Source: Urechis unicinctus
Taxonomy: Eukaryota; Annelida; Polychaeta; Xenopneusta; Urechidae
DNA: 64,000 nucleotides
Assembly (NCBI GenBank): GCA_034190875.2
Contig: CM067358.1
Coordinates: forward strand, 43,537,219-43,601,218
Reading direction: 5' to 3'
Below are positions 54,301 to 64,000 of this stretch, in pieces. Each line of letters starts with the position of its first letter. Position 1 is the first letter of the stretch. Under the pieces are notes generated by a model, which searched no databases, was not told the origin of the DNA, and worked only from the letters and a program-made list of their open reading frames with translations. The position numbers were made by a program, and so were the translations under genes.

Positions 54301-56838
54301 TTTCTGGTACAACATAAATAAACGACGACTCGAGGACGATTTTAAATAATTGCTACGGTTCAGAATTGTTTGGAACATGTAAATGCGTTCCACAGCATTC
54401 CACTATTCATATTATGCCAGATATCTAACGTTTTTGCATTTTTTTTGCTAGGCAGATTAACCACTTAGTGAATATATCATAGTAGTGTATACACAGCTCA
54501 TGTTTGCACAGATAAATGGAATGTAGTTGTTTATCCATCAACAACCGATTTAGCTATTGTTAGATCATGAGCTTTGGTATATGTGTTAACCTGTCCCATG
54601 TAATGTATTGTATCCCATTTAGTACATCACGAGGTGCCTCGGACTGTGGGCTTTTGGGGATCATAACGTGACTGATAAAACCACTTAGACCTGTCAAAAA
54701 TTGTCTTCTGTGATTATTGTATCAGGACATCTTCCACAGCTTCTGTTCGCACAGCGTCGACTACTTGTGGTCCCGGATGTTGGTTTGCCTAACAATAATG
54801 GCCCTCTGTGCCAAGGGAACGGAGCAGACATAATTGCGCGTCATTACCGCCTTTTATATTAACTTATGTATAAACTAGAGATGCGAAGCATTTAACATGC
54901 AGTGCTACCTGATGTTTTTTGCCACAAATAAGCAACTATTTGATAAAGCTAGATTACAATTGTTTCTAATTATTGAATAGGAGAATAGGAGCTCATCAGA
55001 TATGAACTTAAACAGTTGCACCGTATCACGAAGCCCAAAATCTTAAAGACAGAAGTGATCATATTTTGCGCACGACACTGCCCTGTTCTAATTGATATTA
55101 TTGATAACTCGTTTTTCTGCAATGTCGCACACACTGTTTTCCGATGGCTACTTTCTGGAAGCTATCATTATCGAAAACCCGATCGTCTGTTATGACAATA
55201 ATGGTAAAACAGTTATAAGGGAGAGTGAAAGCAAAATCACCGAGACCTGCATAGATTGGCAATTGACCACAAATTTTACTTTGACAAATATTGAAGGGTT
55301 TATCATACGATGCGCGTACTCAACCAGTAGGATAAAACATATATCCACGATTTTCAGCTTCAAAACTCTTCACTTTGCAAGTGACTGTAACTTTAAGATT
55401 AGGACGGTATAGAGACTTACAATTATGCTGATCACGCGATACCATGGCAAATGAAAGCCTACAAATATGTACAGTCATTAAATGAAACATTTGCTAATTA
55501 TCTGCAGATGAACATTTTAATGCGCACTTTTATAAATTCATATCCAAATTGCTCTTAAAGCATTTGGCCCTTCTGACCTTTCGTCTCGTCATTACGCACA
55601 ACATTTGTAATGTTGCCTGTTGTCTAATGCTCTAACTCACACAGCAGTGCATCTCCATAACGCTTTTCAAAATGTGGCCAATCTGCCAGCACTACTCTCA
55701 TCTTCGCTTATCATGGCTCCGCACTCGTTTCAAGTTTTGCCTAACGTGGCAATCAAACCTTTATCAGAAGGGTAGTGCCACTGGTATAAAATTGTGTGAT
55801 ATATAACACGTTGCGATCAATTTGTGCACCAACATGACAATTTTGTCTATCGCCGGTTTCAATCGGTCGACTGTTGGTAAACTCGGAACGGACTACCATT
55901 TTTAAGATTTGATTGTTTATGTTAAATACATAGCTGAGTTTTTGAACTTTACAGGCCACAACTCGAATATTGAATAATCGGCTCTCCATCCTAATGCTAT
56001 AGATTTTGTTCGATCAAAATTACTCTCGCACCCTTAAGCAATATTTGCAGGGCAGAGACAACAGCTATCTTTGATGAGCAGGGGGCTACATATTGGTCCG
56101 CAATTTGCCTATAAAGAGCTTGTTATGGTCAGTACCAATTTAGTAGGCATTGATTTGAACAATTTAAATACATTTCGCTGTTCATGTTTTATCATAGCGA
56201 CATTAAAATAATAAAATCTGGGAAAAGTTCCTCTTCACAACGGCAGCATTAGCATTAGCCCAACATACCTGTAAACGGTTGTGTTAGCAGTCAAAGAGAA
56301 TAAAATAAAATTACGCGCGACATGTAGCCGTGGTATTGGGACCGTGGTAATGGGTTGGCTGTAGCCATGTCCGACTACTTGGGACAATGATGCTTGATGA
56401 AAGAGCCTGTCTGTATACCACGGACCACCATTCCTCATCAACCCTTCCTCAGGCCGCTGAGTATCACGTCAAAATGTCCAATGAGAGTCACACTGTTCTC
56501 ATAAATACAAAGGTTGCTGCCCACTCACATTTCGTCTGTGTACTTTCAAGTGAAATGAAAAGCTACGTGGCACGCTGTTTAGCCTAGAATTCCCTTAAAC
56601 TCATTGGACGCCACGGTAATTGAGACCGACATGAGCAAAATAACACATGGGCAGTTGAACAAAGAGATTTAACAGCAACGCATAACATGGTTAAATTAAA
56701 ACGGTTAACTGGTGATATATTCCCTAGAGCAACTTTCTACACCCATAGCTACGCCATTGCCCCCGGGTTTCATTTGGCATTTCGTTGTGCATTTATGGAC
56801 CATCATTTATCTGCTGATTTACTTACCAGTGTCTCATG
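48361..56838 (+). repeat. 8.4-kb tandem duplication, copy 2
   Basis: Head-to-tail second copy, 8478 bp against 8418 bp in copy 1. Its right end continues directly into block B sequence (TTTAGTATCTTCAGAC), which identifies it as the copy joined to the ancestral right flank. Indels against copy 1 include an extra 39 bp at 50925-50963 between AGAG repeats and an extra 16 bp near 51567. The counterpart of the 81-codon frame is 106 codons here (55092-55412). Confidence 0.9.
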
Positions 56839-58687
56839 TTTAGTATCTTCAGACTTTGACCGTGATAAACTTGGCTGAATAGGCATCACACCCTTCGTGC
56901 TATTTAGACTCATCATAGCAAGCTGGTTATTTAAAAACATTGTTAAGCGAAAGTTGATTTAATAAACCAATTAGTTCATACCCGATAAACTACCGCCAAA
57001 TGCAGATGAATGATCAAATACAGAATCCAACAAAAACTAACTTGAACTGTGTAAATATATCCCAATCTTAGGTATTATGATTGATCGAAACCAAAGCTGG
57101 AAGGGCAATACCAATCCAGCAGAAGCCAAAGTATCCATAAACATATCACAAATGCACACATTATACACTCTATATAACTAGAATTACTTATGCTTTTATG
57201 TTGCGAAATATGGGGAAATACCAATAAAATTAGAATACATACTAACAGAAATTGCAACAGAAATGCACAAAATTAAGAACAAGCTTAACAAAACGTATGA
57301 TGCGTGGTTGCCACCGCTATGAACACTTTCTTTGCATTTCCTGCATCCAATTAGCTGTCACAGTACGACGTGATATACATGTCGATCCGCTGCAGATTGT
57401 AATCACCACAATGTTATGCTTGTAAAGTAACTTTGGCGGCTACTAGTGGATCTGGGACGAGGTGAAAAAAAAGTACAAAAGCCATGTGCAGTCGGATATT
57501 TTCAACTACGTCAAAATGATACAAGTGTGATCTAGCACATAATTTATTTACAATACCTAACAAAGCTACACACAATACCTTAATAAGCTGAATTGATTGA
57601 AAATGTGGCCAAAGCCTCTATCGCGTCGATGTAAGGACGGCTTATATTAGAGGGTATATTTTAAAGTAGGGAAAGGCATGATCAAGATAATCTGCAGAAC
57701 CTTTCCAATCTGCCAGCCAACCCATAAGTTCCAGGTTAACATTGACAATCAGATGCTGGTAGCGAGAATTAAGTGTGTTGAATATAGGTGTCATAAACAA
57801 TACCATAATTTATATAGAAAAGTAATAATACGAGAACGCCCTGATAGAGGGGAGCATTAAAATAATACTGCGGAATTAGTTACACGTTGCACGTTGCAAA
57901 GATGGTTTGGTAAATACTGTTCTGGCGCGAATTAATTGCAGTGGAGATATACCTGAGAGCGATGAAAGTTACTTGCTGAGTCCCTTATATCAACTATGAA
58001 TAATAGTTGCATCTTTAAATTGATTTCCTGACACACTGTGACATTGCTATGCAATTCACTATATTGCTTGCAAATACTGCAAATTTTGAAATTCTGCCTA
58101 TGCTATTGCACAATGGCTCATAATTGATATGACTCCTTGATGTTTGTTCTCGACCTGTGTTGTAACAGTTTTTGGGATACCTTTCAACGGTGAATAGGTA
58201 GTAAACCTCACCCATTAAGGTACATTGTTAAATATTGGCACCTTTGTGAGTGGTTGATATACCGACCAGTAGTGAGAAGTCAGACACAGTTTATTAGATA
58301 TGAAAAAACATCATGTAGTGTTTACCCATGGATTTGGCCACATGTACAGAAGATTTAGATAATGTTTCTTATGCTGATTAACAGCCTCGGGATGAGTAAT
58401 CTGATAGGTTTCAAATTAGGAATATAACATACTAACTGCTCCGCAAGTCTCAACATACATATGTAAAGTATTTGTGTCATACTCAACCTGAGCTCCGTAT
58501 TAGTAACTGCAGTCCTAAAAACTTGAATGAGAGCACAAACAAAACATTTCGCGACATCGTAGACGTATCATTCAAGAGGATCCTTTGTTAAAGCAAGTTG
58601 TCTATTCCATGGAATCAGATGAAACTATGATTGCGTCTAAAAATATGGAGGCACATAGTACTGCACAGTAACTATCAAATATTTTCG

Positions 58688-58932
58688 TTGCCTGGCTCCC
58701 GAAATATATTTTAAAGAAAACGTCATGGTCTTATTGCAAAGGGTATACAATTTCTCTCGGCGATTGTGGCGCTGTGGCAAGTAGCTACTTTAATAAAGGC
58801 GCATTGTTCGCTGACGTTTGCTTTCTGGAGGAAGCTAATGTACTGGATGTAGATGCGCCACGCATTGCCATTATGATTTATGACAAACCGTATAGATATG
58901 CTAATGTGTCATAGGTTAAAGCAGCCAGGCAA
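58688..58932. mobile_element. Small inverted-repeat element with an open frame
   Basis: Block A and B match up to ATCAAATATTTTCG and then part. The B-only segment begins TTGCCTGGCT and ends AGCCAGGCAA, a perfect 10-bp terminal inverted repeat enclosing 245 bp. No clear target duplication is visible. A plus-strand frame is open through almost all of it, to TAG at 58914 (about 75 codons, no early ATG), with balanced content such as ISLGDCGAVASSYFNKG. It could be a MITE-like insertion, or an exon fragment that happens to be bounded by inverted repeats. Confidence 0.4.
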
Positions 58933-59302
58933 ATGCGACGTCCCAGTTATTTAAGTATAAATCAAACACAAAACATAAAACAAAGTCGCTAAAATACCCG
59001 CATAAGCAATATCAGATTACAGCATCTCATTCAACCGCTATGTATATAGCAATTATTTTTATCTATGTGCCAAGTAATTGTATCGTGCACATTGGTTATT
59101 GATCGAGCGTTCAATTATATAACAATTAAATGTGCACTGCATTGCGGTCCGGTAAAATCTGAAGAATTGGGTTTGTGTCATTTCGAAACAATCAACAAAT
59201 TGCCCCACGCATGTGCTTACCTGTGGGATGAATTAGCGCACAAGTGAGACATAGAAACCTCAGCATATATTGTAGTTCTTGGCCTAATTCATAAGTTGAA
59301 AA

Positions 59303-59965
59303 TCCTAGGTTGATACTAGGTGCGGTTGGTGTTCTCATAAACATATAGTTCAAAGAGTGAAACTACTCACTAAGATGTCTGGAAAGATTTGGTCACTTGT
59401 ATCAAACTCGATAGGTGTGGCAAATATTTGGATGCCTGTACGCTTGTTCCTAAGCTTTGTTACAACTGTTTTGTTGGACACGATTAACAACAATGGTTAC
59501 ACCTAGAGGGGGAGGCTCGGCACTCACACTACTTTATAGCCCCAGACGCAAAACTCGGCCCGGCACCCCTCCCTATTCGTCCCTTATTATCCAGTAACAG
59601 AACCTTCAACTCATGCACACTTCCACAAGAAAAAAGACAGGATAAGCAATGTTCGTGTTTATTATATCACCGAAAGAGCCACCCTCTTAGCTCACAACGT
59701 TAAAAACGACAGAGAGGCCCCCATCAAGCATGTTATGTGCGGTACTTACTTTATCGAGATCGACATTAAGTGGGTTGAAGATACCTAAGTTGGCATGCCG
59801 GTCATCTCTGTAACTACCCGAAGTTAGCCATAGAACCACTATCAAGACCCATCATTGTTAACACATCATCGCCACGTCGCAAAGCCTCATCAGAATTTGG
59901 GAGGGTAATAACTCCATCTAAAACATCAACTGAGACCTATAGCTGCAATCGCCTCCTGCATAAGT
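59303..59965 (-). mobile_element. Inverted fragment of the decayed large element
   Basis: Minus-strand copy of the 26012-26550 block (59303-59857), with the TATA box and the CCTAGTATCAACCTAG edge at 59303-59318. It is followed by about 100 bp with a short coding-like stretch that the block A copy does not retain. It is better preserved than the A copy but still a fragment, broken and bordered directly by the satellite-like array. The family is unknown; it is treated as a fossil. Confidence 0.5.
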
Positions 59966-59974
59966 TCGGAATTC

Positions 59975-61160
59975 GACATTTGGCAGTATCAACTGATATC
60001 AGGACGATGCATGATCGGTGAAAATTGATACTACAACTTATATATTACGTTGAATCAGTTTTACTTATGCATTGACAATATATCGAAGGTAATATATGAT
60101 GAAAATGTCAAAAAGACGACATCTGGTCGGATTAAGTAGATATCAGGCGATGTATTCACGGTGAAAATTGACACCAGCTTCACTTTACGAATTGACCAAA
60201 TATCAGTGGTATATGATGTAAATATCGTATGGACATGACGTGGAAGTGCCCATAATATCACTAATGTAACATATGAAATACGATAATTGGCAGTATTTTC
60301 TTATATCAGGGAATGTATCAACGGAATGAATTGTTACTACATCAGATATATTACGCTGTACCAGCTTCACTTTATACATTGACCATATATGGAAATAATT
60401 TACGATGTAAATATCATTTGGACACGCCGCAGTGCCCAAAATAACACTCGCAGTTACAGAAAGATGGCATTCGACAAGATTTAGCAGATATTAGGCCGTG
60501 TATTAACGGTGAAATTTATACTAGAACTGAAAAGTACGTTATATCGGATTCACATTATGCATTGACCATATATCAAGAGTGATATATGAAATATCATCTT
60601 AACATCTGCAATGCATAAACGGGGCAAACTTCATCTAAAATATTACGTTGTACCAGCTCCATTTTATGCATTGACCATATACATCAAAGTTGACATGTGG
60701 TATCAGATCATCATCACATGCCTATATTGGCCCAAAATATATCTCATTACCTACGAAAAAGCACAACTTGCGGTGTCATCTGTTATCATTCGATGTATCA
60801 ACGGTGAAAATTTATACTTCAGATGAAATATCACGTTGAAGCTGCTTCACACTTTGCATTGGCCATATATCAATTGCGATATAATGTAAATATCATCAGG
60901 ACTTGTCTTAATACCCGTAATATCACTCATAACCCAAGAAATATAATATTTGGTAGTATAATCGGATATCAGGCTATGAATCAACGATGAAAATTGATAC
61001 TTAAACTAGATCATTACATTATTAGTGCTTCACTTTATGCATTGGCCATATATCAAAGGGGCTGTTTAAAGTTAATATTATTTAGACATGCCTATACCAA
61101 GCAAATACGTCACCTCACTGCCACGGTGCATAAATGTTGTGGTCACGTGGCAGGCACGTT
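59975..61160. repeat. Satellite-like array, block B copy
   Basis: Unit starts are visible near 59978, 60118, 60285, 60469, 60604, 60772 and 60946, so units are 135-184 bp. Internal motifs are as in the block A array. The left edge cuts into a unit where the decayed element fragment ends. Confidence 0.75.
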
Positions 61161-61373
61161 GCAGTGTAAAATGCAATCAGAATTTCTTTTTATGATTTAA
61201 TACTTTTGCTGTCTTTTAATAATTGAAAGTAATGCGCGATATATATCTAAACAATTTTTCAAAAATAATATTATGCCACGTGAAAGCCACTTTTCATTCA
61301 CGTAGAATTTTCGAAAGATTTTCCAGTTGAATATAACATGGCATTCATGTTGTGATTCGCGAAATAATCATGA

Positions 61374-62117
61374 CGCTTCATGTTAAGTTCTGGAGGGGTT
61401 TCTGGTCATTTTTCGGAAATTTAAGTAGACATCTATCATTGATCAGAATTTATGAACTCGATGCAATAACTTATTCGCATTGAGAAATATTGTAGTTAAT
61501 GATTATCAGTTAAGTTAATGATATTCGCAATCCATTTCCCACCACAACGTGTTTGTCGTGAGGTGAGTACGATGCAATTCGAAAGTAGGTCAATATCACG
61601 TTCCATGACTGAAATGATGATGCAATCCGATTTAATAATCATTATGTCAGGTATAAGAAGTATCCCTTCCTGGCAAATGCACGATAGATGTGGAGGCAGA
61701 AGTAGAGGTTGCAAAAACTTTGAAACAGACCTAAGAGACGAGGTTGTGTTTCAAGAATCAACATTGAAATAAACAAGACACCGTGCATACCACTATCGGA
61801 TTCTGATAGCCAGAGGATTTTTCAGTTCAGAATTTATTTCCTTTTTTGATACAATAAACTTCATAATTAATTCCATGCGTTGCTTGATAACAAAATCAGC
61901 ATTAATAAAAGCTATTCATGAAGTCAATCTGTGGTGGTACTAAGGTGATGAAAAGTGCAACTAAAACGTAGAAATGTCACGTGGGACCAGACACAATCAC
62001 GTTGCAGCACCGTAGAAATGTAACGTGGTCACAACTAGATAGCCACGGGGTCTCTACGTTTTGACAACGTAGATTTTTTAGCTGGGGAGGAACTCGGTTG
62101 CCTGGATACTGCACCAA
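61374..62117. other. Block B-only segment with an 84-codon frame
   Basis: About 740 bp replace about 93 bp of block A (29704-29796). It holds a plus frame 61518-61772 (84 codons; Ser-, Met- and Arg-rich middle; no family recognised) whose stop overlaps AATAAA at 61768-61773, and a GAG/GTGAGT donor-like site at about 61562. It also has two copies of CGTAGAAATGTxACGTGG at about 61967 and 62012, and a short CTACGTT/AACGTAG hairpin near 62060. It may be an insertion or a remnant lost from A. Confidence 0.35.
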
Positions 62118-64000
62118 AGCTTCGGCTAGAGAACCGCACATGTCTACGAGAGCCTCTGCATGTATATTTGTCAGTTAGCTGCTGCAAAATTAGACAACAA
62201 GGGCACCAATTTCATGAATCAAATGAACGATATCCTGTGGCCTCATTTCACTTTCCTTTATTCTGTGAACATATTGGTCGGAAATACCAGACAAATTAAT
62301 CACGTTACCTACAGACGCCGGTACAATATATAAGGAACAAGAATGATTGATTAAGCATACGCACACAGGCGGCCAATATGAAGGGCTAGGATATTTATGT
62401 CACCAATTGGGTCATTGTTTGGGTCCTGCTGGGCACTCGGATGAAGTTTTATTCGGAACATTACCATCCGTAGCTGCAACTATAATGTTGAAATCACGGT
62501 CCCGACCAAATGAAGGAATAACATTTTATGCTACTCATAATTTGTAGGTGAGATGAGTTTCTGTCTTCCAACATTTTGCATCGACTTAAGACAGAAACGT
62601 GAAAGTAACGAACATCAGTTTACCAACCGGGCAAACATCGTACTCGAATAGTGCTACACACCCACCAACCATCAGGTTATCTATTTTATCTAATTGTCAA
62701 TTAGAAGCTTCCAATCTGCAGAGTCCAACAAACTATCTATTAGGTATTGCTACTGCTAGAGACGTGGCATTGCAATTGCGAGAGGATTCCACAGATCATG
62801 GCATGGTGTCTAAAGAAACTACAGCTGGAACACCTCCTTTAATGCACCAGCATTGTCGGCGTTGATAAAAATGAAGGATTTAAAAATTGATATTGACAGG
62901 CTGTCATTAAATGGAAGCACATTACCGAGCAAAGCAGTTGATTCAAAGGCAATAATCTGACCGGAGTGTGATAACAAACCCCTTTTGTGCCTTCTTCCAG
63001 GTCGACCAAATAAGCTTTTGGTCATGCCTCATGAACGTTGACCATTAGGAACCTCATGAACAATCTATTGGAAATTGTCGCACTGACTACGGGTTGAATC
63101 ATTTTAATCCTTTGCTATAAGGTTAAGATCAGCCAAACCAAATATGGCCAAATCTAATATTTAGCAATAAGACTAAGATAAACCGGTCATTTATTTCATC
63201 CAACCAATCAAAACCAGTATCCAATCGGCATAAGAATGATAAATGTCGTTCAAAAACAGCCGAATAGGATTAGCCGAAAGCCCCAATGCACAGTCAATAT
63301 TGACAAAAATGTTTCAATTATGCTTAATCGCATTAATATGAATACATAACATATTTTCTAATTTAAAACTGATTGTGTTTTTGCCATTTCAGCCGATTGA
63401 ACATTCAGAATGACTGGAAATATTCACGATGAACTCGACTGATTTGAAATAATTTAATATGCGAGACACCGTGGGGTCAATTTGGACGGAAATCAGAGTG
63501 ATATGTGTGGCTTTATCACATGATTTATCGGTTACAATACTACAGCTTTTTTACATGTAATAAAACGTTGTAATTAAATCATTCTCGCCATTACTGCACT
63601 CGTTTGTGACCTTTGTGGTATTTTATCAATGCTGCATGAATTAAGGGGTTGTTTGTTGCTGTGCACTATCACGGTACCTCCTTATAATTTGATTTTGCTT
63701 CCGTCATGATCACCTTATACCAATGATGTATAAATCCAACCATTCCTGACACAATCATCTGCTACTTAACCTATAATTTACAAAATGATTACAACTTACT
63801 TAATGCACTAGGCCTGTGAAGTCAGCTAGAAGCAAAAATGTAGAGAACTGTTTACAAAGTGAATAACTTTGATTGAAGCAAAAACTAGCTTGTATTAATC
63901 AACTTGTTGTGAAATGTAATATATATATAACTTTTGTACTGATACACTTACACTTGTTCCAAACTATCAAGTCTTTATACCACCAAACACAAACTCTGTT

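Larger units (their letters stand above)
45973..64000. repeat. Segmental duplicate, block B
   Basis: Counterpart of block A. Its left third lies inside the tandem duplication and is therefore present twice (45973-48360 and 54448-56838). B-only pieces are 46395-47000 and its copy, 58688-58932 and 61374-62117. It lacks the 2.3-kb SKICH insertion and most of the decayed large element. No B frame keeps a convincing protein reading when compared with A. One minus frame (63025-62819 with 30739-30497 in A) does show two in-frame length differences. Confidence 0.85.

Overview
The window is AT-rich animal DNA, mostly non-coding. The support is spliced genes with GT..AG introns, a SKICH domain (an animal autophagy-receptor module of the TAX1BP1/CALCOCO type), long TG and AT microsatellites, decayed transposons, satellite-like arrays and a 100-base scaffolding gap. 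A marine invertebrate, possibly a deuterostome, would fit, but the phylum cannot be fixed from sequence alone. Nothing prokaryotic was seen: no operons, rRNA, tRNA or CRISPR.

Layout. (1) 1-2.0 kb holds the best new gene candidate. It is a minus-strand, three-exon gene for a secreted acidic protein of 218 residues. Its last exon is built on a 12 x 30-bp minisatellite read as a decapeptide repeat. A TATA box, signal peptide, two phase-1 introns and a polyadenylation signal agree with each other. (2) 2.67-4.02 kb is a non-autonomous hAT-like DNA transposon. (3) 4.1-5.4 kb has diverged local repeats, a (TG)92 tract and the gap. (4) 5.5-16.7 kb is mostly featureless, apart from two promoter-like spots near 10.0 and 12.0 kb.

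(5) 17.39-31.76 kb (block A) is an old segmental duplicate of 45.97-64.0 kb (block B), at roughly 80-90 % identity by eye with many indels. Block A alone carries a 2.3-kb insertion (about 19.06-21.39 kb). This contains a SKICH-domain reading frame and a 168-codon open frame on the same strand, plus a retroelement-like 3' tail. (6) 31.8-39.94 kb is mostly single-copy with two long AT tracts. (7) 39.94-56.84 kb is a younger head-to-tail duplication of about 8.4 kb. Its left 3.3 kb is nearly identical between copies, while the right part differs by several per cent. (8) 56.84-64.0 kb continues block B. It includes a small inverted-repeat element, an inverted fragment of a decayed mobile element also present in block A, and a satellite-like array with about two more units than its block A counterpart.

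The genes form no recognisable pathway. The history of the window is one of repeated segmental duplication with element insertion, local conversion and unequal exchange. The main biological leads are the minisatellite-encoded secreted protein and the isolated SKICH frame. All splice models were made by eye and have no transcript support here.
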